Shown here: positions 1 through 6,872 of the stretch, piece after piece
Numbering within the stretch: position 1 is the first letter of the stretch
How the letters are laid out: each line of letters begins with the position of its first letter
Source of the DNA: Methylococcales bacterium
Lineage (GTDB): Bacteria; Pseudomonadota; Gammaproteobacteria; JABHGC01
NCBI GenBank assembly: GCA_018672285.1
Contig: JABHGC010000034.1
Span: 1-34,325, forward strand
Reading direction: 5' to 3'
Length of the DNA stretch: 34,325 nt
The notes under the pieces: model-generated
What the model was told of the DNA's origin: nothing
Database searches by the model: none
What the model saw: only the letters and a program-made list of their open reading frames with translations
Translations under genes and position numbers: made by a program

Positions 1-17
1 CTAAATTTGCATTGACT

Positions 18-105
18 GAAGATGAACACCTGGGTTAAAAAATACAAACCGATGCTTAAGGACTGAGAAGGTGTTCACCTTCCGCCGGAATCGGTGTTCA
101 TCTTC
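18..105. repeat. 13-bp inverted repeat with an internal palindrome, upstream of the first gene
   Basis: Positions 18-30 (GAAGATGAACACC) are the exact reverse complement of 93-105, with a 62-nt spacer. Inside the spacer, 67-82 is a near-perfect palindrome with 7-bp arms (GAAGGTG/CACCTTC). A further small hairpin is possible at 92-109 (CGGTG/CACCG). The element ends 20 bases before the first ATG, so it could form alternative structures in a 5' leader. There is no T-tract. Function is not known. Confidence 0.5.
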
Positions 106-125
106 ACCGGAATACGCAGGCATAC

Positions 126-734
126 ATGAGTGCGCCAGATCATGAGCAAAAGCGCGCGCAGCTGTCTACTTTGTTGTCTGGTTTTGCCATGATTGAAGAT
201 CAGCTGAGGCGATTTGAAGCGTTAAAGTGTGAAGCAATTCAGGTGACTGCCGAGTCTGGTAATGGGGCTGTATGGGGCTGGACTGAGTCTCATGATAATA
301 TGGCGCTAGGCTATTTGTCCGATGAAGATTTAGGTGAAAAAATCGTCAATTGGTTACTGACTCAATCGGACTGTGAGGGTCAGGGTGATCCTGTTGTGCT
401 TGAATTGACAGCCGCATTTCAAGGATTAGGGTACTCTGTTGAAGACTATGCCTATATTAGACAGAACAGTGCCGATGTGATCGCAGCTTTTGATTATGCC
501 CAAGCTGCTTTAGAAGTGATGTTGTCTGTTGATGCTGCGCTGACTTTGTACCAATCATTTTCAATGTCACCTTGTGAGGTGTTCCCAAACCCAGACGATC
601 AACAAGTGTGGGGTTTTTCGGATCAAGCTGATGCCGAGTTGCTAGGCGCAGTGGGGGATGCAGGGACGACAATTCGGGTGTTAAATTGGTTGTATTATTC
701 ATCAAGTCAGAACCCGAAGATGAAGGGCTCATAA
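126..734 (+). CDS. hypothetical protein with internal duplication
   Basis: A 202-residue acidic, soluble protein that I do not recognise. It has no signal peptide or membrane segment. An AGG sits 5 bases before the ATG. The protein appears to consist of two related halves. Around residues 42-80 there is a VWGW...LG...VNWLL pattern, and around residues 160-193 a VWGF...LLGA...LNWLY pattern, each preceded by a helical stretch and a Cys-Glu pair. This suggests an ancient tandem duplication of an approximately 80-100 residue unit. It converges with the oxygenase gene, with 15 bases between the stops, and a 20-bp palindrome spans that junction. No function is proposed. The open frame, Shine-Dalgarno and codon use support a real gene. 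Confidence 0.7.
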   Translation: MSAPDHEQKRAQLSTLLSGFAMIEDQLRRFEALKCEAIQVTAESGNGAVWGWTESHDNMALGYLSDEDLGEKIVNWLLTQSDCEGQGDPVVLELTAAFQGLGYSVEDYAYIRQNSADVIAAFDYAQAALEVMLSVDAALTLYQSFSMSPCEVFPNPDDQQVWGFSDQADAELLGAVGDAGTTIRVLNWLYYSSSQNPKMKGS

Positions 735-741
735 ACCAATG

Positions 742-761
742 AGAGTGAGTTAACTCACTCT
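742..761. terminator. perfect 20-bp palindrome between convergent genes
   Basis: AGAGTGAGTT and AACTCACTCT form a perfect palindrome that lies just after the stop of the upstream + gene and covers the stop codon of the - strand oxygenase. The position suits a bidirectional transcription end. However, neither side has a run of T, so it is not a classical intrinsic terminator and could instead be a protein-binding site. Confidence 0.4.
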
Positions 762-1445
762 AAACCATCCCGTCAGGCTTAATCTTAACCGGTTTGCAGG
801 CAACACTTCATGTGGAAATTGTTCACTTAAGAAAATGACCTGAGTCCCCATTTCTGGTAATACGCGCTCTATGACTTGCTCACCCTTTTCTGGGTAGATT
901 AATAACTCACCAGAATCGGCTTTCTGCCAATTGGTGTTAAGGTACAGTATGGTTGAAAGCACTCGGTTGCTGCTGCCTTTTAGTGTGTCTATGTGTTTCT
1001 GATAAAAACTGCCTTTTTGGTAACGCGCGAAGTGGCACTCAAAATCAAATAATCCCATGAATAATCGCTGGTTTAAGCCTGATCTGAGTATCTCCATATT
1101 GTTTAAATAGTCTCTTTCTACTGGGTTATCATTGGTGGGATCTATCCACGAAATGTGATCTGAACGAATATTTTCTTGTAACTGAAAGTTTTGATGGCGG
1201 CCTATGCCGGCAGGTTTCCAATGTGACTCGTCTAAATGCTGCAGGCGCTGTTGTAATTGTAAGAGTTGTTTGTGGCTAAAAATATTTTTTAAGATGATAT
1301 AGCCTTTGTGGGCGAGCGTGTCGGCGATGGTGTCTAGCGTGTGAGGCGGGAAGGGGGTGAGGGTTTTGGGCATGGCTGTTCTCCTAGGCATGCTGATACT
1401 AGGATATTTATGTGCGCTATTCAATTGTTTCAGGTGTTTAGCCAT
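750..1445 (-). CDS. 2OG-Fe(II) oxygenase, prolyl 4-hydroxylase-like (SM-20/PHD type)
   Basis: A 231-residue soluble protein with the double-stranded beta-helix signature of 2-oxoglutarate/Fe(II) oxygenases. The metal triad is H151-x-D153 (motif YQKHID) and H212 (FPHEV). The likely 2-oxoglutarate-binding arginine is R221, in the closing RLSLTGWFR segment. The size and the C-terminal SLTGWFR motif match the bacterial SM-20-related prolyl hydroxylases; the characterised Pseudomonas member acts on EF-Tu. The substrate here is inferred, not shown. GGAG 5 bases before the ATG supports this start, although M19 and M25 are internal alternatives and the first ~30 residues are poorly conserved-looking. 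The gene is divergent from the hydrolase/vWA/PP2C/kinase module across a 212-bp gap. Confidence 0.82.
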   Translation of the reverse strand: MAKHLKQLNSAHKYPSISMPRRTAMPKTLTPFPPHTLDTIADTLAHKGYIILKNIFSHKQLLQLQQRLQHLDESHWKPAGIGRHQNFQLQENIRSDHISWIDPTNDNPVERDYLNNMEILRSGLNQRLFMGLFDFECHFARYQKGSFYQKHIDTLKGSSNRVLSTILYLNTNWQKADSGELLIYPEKGEQVIERVLPEMGTQVIFLSEQFPHEVLPANRLRLSLTGWFRVS

Positions 1446-1593
1446 ATTTACTCCGTTTATGCACTTTTCGGTCGCTCTGTAATGGGTCGTTATTGAGAGG
1501 TATATATTTAGTTAATCTATTGTTTTTATTTGTATTTAATGGTTTCTTCTGTCTGTATTATCTTTCTTTTTACTTAAGAGACACTTATCTTAG

Positions 1594-1622
1594 TTGACTA
1601 AGGACACTAAGCGGCGTAGAGT
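1594..1622 (+). promoter_or_regulatory. candidate sigma-70 promoter for the hydrolase-vWA genes
   Basis: TTGACT at 1594-1599 and TAGAGT at 1617-1622 are separated by 17 bases, which would place transcription start around 1629, ahead of the ATG at 1658. The -35 box is good (5 of 6) and the -10 box moderate. This is sequence resemblance only. Confidence 0.35.
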
Positions 1623-1657
1623 CACTAACAGGTCAACGCAGAAGTGAGGGTAACAAA

Positions 1658-2476
1658 ATGGATAAAAATATATTGGTTGTGATTGATGGTCAGAATGACT
1701 TTATGGACATATCTGGAAGTGCATTACCTGTGACGGGGGCGGCTGAAGATATGAGCCGTATTGCTGGGTTAATTGATCAGCTTGGGCACCAGTTGTGGGA
1801 TATACAGTTAACATTAGATACTCACCATGAGTATCACATAGCGCACCCTGTGTTTTGGACGGATAGTCAGGGTCAGTCACCGGCACCATTCACACTGATC
1901 TCGCTGAGTGACGTGACATCAGGCAAGTGGCGGGCGAGGGTACCAAACCATCAGGCGATGGCGACTGAGTATGTCGAAACGTTAGCTAAAAGCGGTCGCT
2001 ATGAGTTAGTTGTGTGGCAACCGCATTGTTTGGTTGGGTCATGGGGGCATAATTTATATCAACCTTTGTACAATGCCGTGAGTAGCTGGGAAAAACAGCA
2101 TTTAGCCATTGCCAGTAAAGTGACCAAAGGCTCCAATTGGTCAACTGAGCATTATTCAGCGGTAAAAGCAGATGTGGTTAGATCCGATGACCCTGGTACA
2201 CAGCTTAATGTTGATTTTATTCAATCACTGCAGAATGCCGATAGGGTCTTTTTATCAGGGCAGGCCAGCTCTCATTGTGTGGCCAATACGGTGAGAGATG
2301 TGGTCGATAATTTTGGTGCAGAACCATTGAATAAGCTGTATTTAATGGCAGATGGTATGTCCCCTGTACCAGGGTTTGAGTCATTGTCGGATGATTTTTT
2401 CCGAGATATGAAGGCCAAAGGGGTTAATGTGTGTACGACACGAGAAGCGGCTTCATCGCTACAAAGAGCAGCTTAG
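1658..2476 (+). CDS. nicotinamidase/isochorismatase-family cysteine hydrolase
   Basis: A 272-residue soluble cysteine hydrolase of the nicotinamidase/pyrazinamidase type. The triad is D10 (VVIDGQNDFM), K157 (probable, in the TKG segment) and C207 (SSHCVANTV). A nicotinamidase-style metal site is visible as D54-x-H56...H63. The HC...G element at residues 123-130 corresponds to the DHCVQGT stretch of true nicotinamidases but is altered (PHCLVGSWG), and the protein is longer than PncA (about 200 residues). The likely reaction is amide hydrolysis, nicotinamide to nicotinate being the closest precedent, but the substrate is unproven. Start: GAGGG 7 bases before the ATG. It lies 28 bases before the vWA gene and is probably co-transcribed with it, so it may belong to the same signalling module. 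Confidence 0.8.
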   Translation: MDKNILVVIDGQNDFMDISGSALPVTGAAEDMSRIAGLIDQLGHQLWDIQLTLDTHHEYHIAHPVFWTDSQGQSPAPFTLISLSDVTSGKWRARVPNHQAMATEYVETLAKSGRYELVVWQPHCLVGSWGHNLYQPLYNAVSSWEKQHLAIASKVTKGSNWSTEHYSAVKADVVRSDDPGTQLNVDFIQSLQNADRVFLSGQASSHCVANTVRDVVDNFGAEPLNKLYLMADGMSPVPGFESLSDDFFRDMKAKGVNVCTTREAASSLQRAA

Positions 2477-2504
2477 AATGATTTAATGGTTAGGAGAATA
2501 TGTC

Positions 2505-3242
2505 ATGCCAAGAATGAATGAAACGGATATGCAAACCTTATCGACTAATAATGGTCATTTTCAATTTTCAGCGGTGAGGCCCGATAGACTGCAGGCAAGC
2601 GAGTATACCCTTGTTAATATTGTCATTGATAATACCGGGAGCGTTATGGGCTTTTCTAGTGAGCTGTTAGCAACTCTAAAAGCCATTGTAGAGTCTTGCC
2701 GAAGTTCGGCTCGAGCCGATAATTTAATGATTAGAGTGACGACCTTTAATCAGAAGTTAACGGAGGTACATGGGTTTAAACTCTTAGGAATGATTGACTC
2801 TGGCAGTTATTCAAAATTTAAGCCTTACGGTGCGACAGCGTTATACGATGCAACTGAGGATGGTGTTAGTGCTGTGGTGACTTATGCCAACGATTTACAA
2901 GACCAAGACTTCGATGTGAATGGCATTGTTTTTATTTTAACAGATGGGATGGATAATGCGTCTGTGTTGGCGTCACCCGCTAGTATTGCAACCCAAGTAC
3001 GGCAAGCAATGCAGGATGAGGTGATTGAATCTTTGCAGACTATTTTGATTGGCGTAGATGACGCGCATTGCCGATCTGAGTTAGAAGCTTTTAAGGATGA
3101 GGCTGAGTTATCTGAATATATCAGTGTCGGGGATGCCAATGCATCAAACCTTGCTAAGGTGGCATTGTTTGTTTCTCAAAGTATTGGTGTTCAATCTCAG
3201 GCGTTAGGCAGCGGAGGTGGTGGCGCATCATTGTCCTTTTAA
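2505..3242 (+). CDS. von Willebrand factor A (vWA) domain protein, TerY-like
   Basis: A 245-residue cytosolic vWA protein. The metal-ion-dependent adhesion site is present: D42-x-T44-x-S46 (IDNTGS), T111 (GATALYD) and D147 (LTDGMDN). The motif carries Thr where Ser is commonest. A short Gly-rich linker (GSGGGG) leads to a C-terminal tail ending in SLSF, a flexible end often seen in soluble bacterial vWA proteins. AGGAG lies 8 bases before the ATG. It follows the cysteine hydrolase by 28 bases. After a 469-bp gap come a PP2C phosphatase and a kinase, the gene set described as the TerY-P triad in tellurite-resistance-associated systems. The likely role is a metal-dependent scaffold or sensor. 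No terD/terC gene is present in the window. Confidence 0.85.
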   Translation: MPRMNETDMQTLSTNNGHFQFSAVRPDRLQASEYTLVNIVIDNTGSVMGFSSELLATLKAIVESCRSSARADNLMIRVTTFNQKLTEVHGFKLLGMIDSGSYSKFKPYGATALYDATEDGVSAVVTYANDLQDQDFDVNGIVFILTDGMDNASVLASPASIATQVRQAMQDEVIESLQTILIGVDDAHCRSELEAFKDEAELSEYISVGDANASNLAKVALFVSQSIGVQSQALGSGGGGASLSF

Positions 3243-3310
3243 AGGTGGATGTTTGGTTTTTTAGATGAAAACGCATTAAGTTTTATAAAAAATACTGAAG
3301 GTTATAAATT

Positions 3311-3423
3311 CAGAAGGTTGTGTTTGTTTTTCCTGCGATTGATCTTTAAGGACAGGGAGTCGAGTTAGTTTAACAACAGAGCTTGTTGAAACCAATTGCA
3401 GGAAAAACAAACATAACCGTCTG
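3311..3423. repeat. long-stem inverted-repeat element 1 (26-bp arms)
   Basis: The left arm at 3311-3336 and right arm at 3398-3423 are reverse complements over 26 bases with two mismatches, separated by 61 bases. The outer end begins CAGAAGGTT and closes AACCGTCTG; the inner end is TTTTTCCTGC/GCAGGAAAAA. The element sits in the 469-bp gap between the vWA and PP2C genes. The total of 113 bp could be a short TIR element or a structured RNA. There is no T-tract and no open frame of note. Confidence 0.75.
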
Positions 3424-3530
3424 GATTCGGATGATGAAGTGACTGCTCTAATAGTTTGGGGTCAGCTTGATTGTTGTGTATGAATGTTTAAATCAAATGT
3501 TAGCAGTATTTTTCAATTACTGGTTATGAA

Positions 3531-3646
3531 CCTGAAGGTTAATTTTTCTATTTGGATGGCTTGTTAAAACGTGTAAGTCGTTCATTGTAAACATCTGTGC
3601 CTGCGCTCTTGAGTCAGCCAGCCAAATAGAAAAATCAACCCTCACG
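3531..3646. repeat. long-stem inverted-repeat element 2 (30-bp arms)
   Basis: The left arm at 3531-3560 and right arm at 3617-3646 are reverse complements over 30 bases with four mismatches, separated by 56 bases. It has the same layout and size (116 bp) as the element 110 bases upstream. Its outer ends are similar (CTGAAGGTT and AACCCTCAC) but its stem sequence differs (ATTTTTCTATTTGG). The PP2C start lies 65 bases downstream. Apart from these two elements the 3243-3711 gap shows no gene, and I see no clear promoter. Confidence 0.75.
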
Positions 3647-3711
3647 TTTTGGCGTTGGTGTGAAGAGTATTATGAGTGCTAGCCGAGTTATAAATGCCGT
3701 TGGAGGTTTGT

Positions 3712-4521
3712 ATGAATGTGAATACGGATGCTTATGTGACGAAAGGTGCTTTGCATGACGTGTGTGAGGATTATGTGTTGCATGGTCATGAGCCTATGCC
3801 TTTTTGGATAGTGGCAGATGGCTGTTCTAGTGCGGTGCATTCTGAGGTAGCTGCTCAGTGCTTGTGTTGGGCTGCAAAAGCGGAACTGTCGATTTTTTTA
3901 TTGGATGAAGTGCCAATGGAAGAACGGGTATCTCGGTTTGAGTTGGCGGTATTGTCCCGTGTGAAAAGCGTTGCATGCTTATTGAATATGACAACACCAC
4001 TATTGGCAACCTTGATGGTGGGCGTGGTGATGGGTGGCCATGCGTATATATGGGTATGGGGTGATGGGGTTGTTGCTACTGTTAGCCCTGAATCGGAACT
4101 ACTAATTCACTCAATTGAATATTCAGGGAACAGACCTTTTTATTTGTTTTATCAGCAAGAGAGTGGTGTGCAAGAGAGGTTTCTTGAGTTAGGCGCGAAC
4201 AAAGCCATTGTCACGTTGGAGGGGGGGAGTCAAACCCATGTTGATGGGATGCCTGTGTTGTCACCCTATAGCCTTTGTGTGCCATTATCAGAAATATGTT
4301 TTGTAGCTTGTTTAAGTGATGGGGTGGATTGTGTGGTTGATAAGCTCTCGAGAAAAAAACAGCCTTTAGTTAAAGTGATGCAAGGGGTGACGGCATTTAA
4401 GCAAGCACATGGAGAATTTATTCAAAGGCGAATGAAAAGGTGGCTTAAAACACAGCTTAAAGGCGGTTTTGTGATGCTAGACGATGTGAGTATGGCAGGC
4501 GCTTGGATCGGTAACTGTTAA
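3712..4521 (+). CDS. PP2C-family protein phosphatase
   Basis: A 269-residue cytosolic PP2C-type Ser/Thr phosphatase. The motif set is complete. H15-DVC-E19-D20 is the early acidic motif, D36-G37 (VADGCSSA) is the metal-binding pair, and T100 sits in the ATL motif. Next come WGDG (D118-G119), LSDGVD (D203-G204) and the final DD pair D257-D258. The sequence is diverged from RsbU/Stp in its middle part. An upstream in-frame ATG exists at 3694, but GGAGG at 3702-3706 is placed for the ATG at 3712, so I use that. The kinase gene starts 14 bases after its stop, so the two are almost certainly co-translated. It likely dephosphorylates the partner kinase or its targets. A run of seven G (4221-4227) lies in the coding region. 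Confidence 0.85.
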   Translation: MNVNTDAYVTKGALHDVCEDYVLHGHEPMPFWIVADGCSSAVHSEVAAQCLCWAAKAELSIFLLDEVPMEERVSRFELAVLSRVKSVACLLNMTTPLLATLMVGVVMGGHAYIWVWGDGVVATVSPESELLIHSIEYSGNRPFYLFYQQESGVQERFLELGANKAIVTLEGGSQTHVDGMPVLSPYSLCVPLSEICFVACLSDGVDCVVDKLSRKKQPLVKVMQGVTAFKQAHGEFIQRRMKRWLKTQLKGGFVMLDDVSMAGAWIGNC

Positions 4522-4535
4522 TGTAAGGGGGCGTT

Positions 4536-6209
4536 ATGACTAAGTATCGTGTTTCAGGGAAATCACTCACTTTATCTCAGAGAGAATTTGTCGCTCAAGG
4601 GGGGGAAGGGGCGATTTATGGCCGGGGTGAGTTTGCTTATAAAATTTATCATCAGGGTCAAGCTGTATTGTCATTAGATAAACTGAGTGAGTTACAGAAT
4701 ATTCAGAATGACAATGTGATTAAACCTTTATCCTTAGTTGAGCATAATGCTCAAGCGGTGGGCTATCAGATGCGCTGGGTTAAAGAAACCTTTCCTCTGG
4801 TGAAATTGTTTTCAAATGCAGGCAGGACGCAGTTAGGGGCAACGCCAGAGTCTACTTTACTATTATTGACTGAGTTGCAAACCTTGGTACAAGCAGTGCA
4901 TGATGCTAATTACTTGATGGTGGATGGAAATGAGATGAATTATCTTGTTTCTAAGTCTGATTTAACGACTGCATTTTGTATTGATGTGGATTCTTATCAA
5001 ACAGAAAATTCACCTGCGGTAGCCATTATGCCTTCTATTCGTGATTGGTCTACCACTGTTTTTTCAATGTCGTCAGACTGGTTTTCATTTGCCATTATTG
5101 CTTGCCAGTTACTGTTAGGTATTCACCCCTTTAAAGGGCGACACCCCAATGTTAAAAAGAAGGATATTCAGTTACGACAACAATTAAATCTTTCCATTTT
5201 TAATGCAGAAACAACGCTGCCACCAACCGTACGGAGTTTTGATGTTATCCCGCAAAATTGGCTGCAATGGTTTATTGATTTATTTGAGCATGGGCTTAGG
5301 AGACCTCCGCCGGATGTTGTTGGGACCGGGCATTATTCACCTAGTTTTCAGCTGATACAAAGCTTGGATGCCTTTGCGATTAAAAATGAAGTCACTGTAG
5401 AAGACGTGATAGGGGATTATGTTTATTGCCAAGGTCAGCATGTGTATTCGTGTGGTGATACCATAGTGCAAGGGGGGAAGCCCTTTTCTAAAGTGGCGCA
5501 TTATGTGGGGTTGTGGTGCCCAGGCCAATTGGAGGTCGTTTTTCAAGTCGCCGTTTTTGATGGGAAATTATGTGTGGCTAGTCTGCAAGGGCACTCTTTA
5601 TGGCATGAGCTGGTCTGTGACCAATGGTCTGTCTCAAATGGTATTTTATTGGTGAAAAATGCTGGCCTAGTGTACGAGGTTGAGTGTTTGCAACTCTCTG
5701 GCCAGACCTATTTTAAAGCGAAAAACCAATGGCCAATTATGCCTCAGGCAAGTCAATTGTTTCAGGGTGTTTTACTGCAAAATATGTTGGGTCGTGGCAT
5801 TCTATCCCTATTTTTAGGGGGTGGCCGTTGTGTCACTATGCCCATTCCTGAGTTAGATGGTGCTGAGGTAGTTGATGCTGTTGTCAGGCAACACATTGGT
5901 GTTTTTGTTGTCTTTAGGTCTAAACAATATGTGCGTTTAACGATCACTTGGTCTGATGATTACAGTGAATACCGCTGTACTGAGTCATTAACGGAATATT
6001 ATGATGTGAATTTGGTGGTGTTGGAATCTGGCGTGGGGGTGTCGATCGTGGGTGACGGTGAACTCATACTATTGAGTGATGACTTTGCACAAACTGCGGT
6101 AAAAATGGTTCAAGATCCACATATTCGTACTGATATGCGGTTATGGACTGCCAAAAATAAAGCGTTATTTAGCGTGGATAATGGCTTATATTCTTGGCGA
6201 ATGCGCTGA
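4536..6209 (+). CDS. Ser/Thr protein kinase-like protein with beta-rich C-terminal region
   Basis: A 557-residue protein. Residues 1 to about 260 form a divergent protein-kinase fold. Visible are the glycine loop GGEGAIYG (22-29), the VAIK-type lysine K36 (AYKIYH) and a catalytic loop with D130 and N135 (VDGNEMNYLV). The metal aspartate is D150 in DVD, where DFG is usual, and an F-helix-like segment reads SDWFSFAIIACQLLLG. All key acidic residues are present, so activity is plausible. Residues 280-557 are beta-strand rich with no recognised motif; a propeller-like sensor is possible. AAGGGGG precedes the ATG. It is the third member, with the vWA and PP2C genes, of a TerY-P-like triad. A run of seven G (4599-4605) encodes part of the glycine loop. 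It is convergent with the next gene, 7 bases apart. Confidence 0.8.
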   Translation: MTKYRVSGKSLTLSQREFVAQGGEGAIYGRGEFAYKIYHQGQAVLSLDKLSELQNIQNDNVIKPLSLVEHNAQAVGYQMRWVKETFPLVKLFSNAGRTQLGATPESTLLLLTELQTLVQAVHDANYLMVDGNEMNYLVSKSDLTTAFCIDVDSYQTENSPAVAIMPSIRDWSTTVFSMSSDWFSFAIIACQLLLGIHPFKGRHPNVKKKDIQLRQQLNLSIFNAETTLPPTVRSFDVIPQNWLQWFIDLFEHGLRRPPPDVVGTGHYSPSFQLIQSLDAFAIKNEVTVEDVIGDYVYCQGQHVYSCGDTIVQGGKPFSKVAHYVGLWCPGQLEVVFQVAVFDGKLCVASLQGHSLWHELVCDQWSVSNGILLVKNAGLVYEVECLQLSGQTYFKAKNQWPIMPQASQLFQGVLLQNMLGRGILSLFLGGGRCVTMPIPELDGAEVVDAVVRQHIGVFVVFRSKQYVRLTITWSDDYSEYRCTESLTEYYDVNLVVLESGVGVSIVGDGELILLSDDFAQTAVKMVQDPHIRTDMRLWTAKNKALFSVDNGLYSWRMR

Positions 6210-6216
6210 AGTGTAT

Positions 6217-6768
6217 TCAGTACTCCCCTTTGACAGGTTGATTTTGAATATCAAGATACTGCTCAATGGCCTGTTCTATGAATAAGGCTTGAGTGTCGTC
6301 GCTTAAACCGGTGACCAGTTTTTTGTTTTTTCCGCTCTGGAGAATGGCATGTAGCTCGTAGCTGACGCTGGTGCCATTTTTGTTGTGTCTGACCTTTTCT
6401 TTCACATACAGTTGTTTTAAGTCATTGACGGGGATTTGGCATTTACCAAACCAGGGTAGGGGCTTATGAAAAACGACAAAATTTGTTTTGCTCACATAAA
6501 TATAGGTTTTATTCAGCCAAGTTGCGACAGTATAGTAAGTGATGCCAACGCCTGCGGCGAGGTGGAGTAAGGGGAATAGAAACATGATTAAGTCCCCTTC
6601 GCTTATCGCATTGCTATACCATACCACCAAAAACCCGTCCCACATGAGGCAGAAAAAGGCCAATAAGTAAACGTGCCAACCATACCAGGAACGAACAATT
6701 TCAATATAGTCAGTATGTTGGATGAAATCCAAAGATTCGGGAAGTGGTACGGGGAGTTCGTTATTCAT
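6217..6768 (-). CDS. small two-TM membrane protein with PH-like domain
   Basis: A 183-residue protein with two hydrophobic helices, about residues 31-51 and 60-85, separated by a short acidic turn (SEGD). A cytosolic C-terminal half of about 95 residues, beta-rich with a final amphipathic helix, follows. The pattern after the second helix (KTYIYVSKTNFVVFHKPLPW) resembles bacterial PH-like (bPH/YdbT-type) membrane proteins, but I cannot assign a family with certainty. It ends 7 bases from the kinase stop on the opposite strand and is divergent from the LETM1-domain gene. Whether it belongs to the vWA/PP2C/kinase module is unknown; it is not in the same transcript. Confidence 0.65.
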   Translation of the reverse strand: MNNELPVPLPESLDFIQHTDYIEIVRSWYGWHVYLLAFFCLMWDGFLVVWYSNAISEGDLIMFLFPLLHLAAGVGITYYTVATWLNKTYIYVSKTNFVVFHKPLPWFGKCQIPVNDLKQLYVKEKVRHNKNGTSVSYELHAILQSGKNKKLVTGLSDDTQALFIEQAIEQYLDIQNQPVKGEY

Positions 6769-6872
6769 TTAGATACCCTAATATCATGTTGTTATGTCAG
6801 TGTTTACTCAAAATGTGCTGAAGTCTGTGAGTTTTGCTAAACTAACTGAATCTTTAGTCAGGACGAACATGA

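Noticed and set aside
457..732. 91-residue minus-strand ORF
   Set aside because: It lies fully within the first + gene in another frame and shows no domain, signal or ribosome-binding site of its own.
3311..3646. Integron attC sites between cassette-like genes
   Set aside because: attC sites begin with RYYYAAC and end with GTTRRRY; these elements have the opposite outer polarity (GGTT...AACC). There is no integrase gene and the genes form a functional module.
3311..3646. Retron or DGR non-coding RNA
   Set aside because: No reverse transcriptase or accessory gene is present anywhere in the window.
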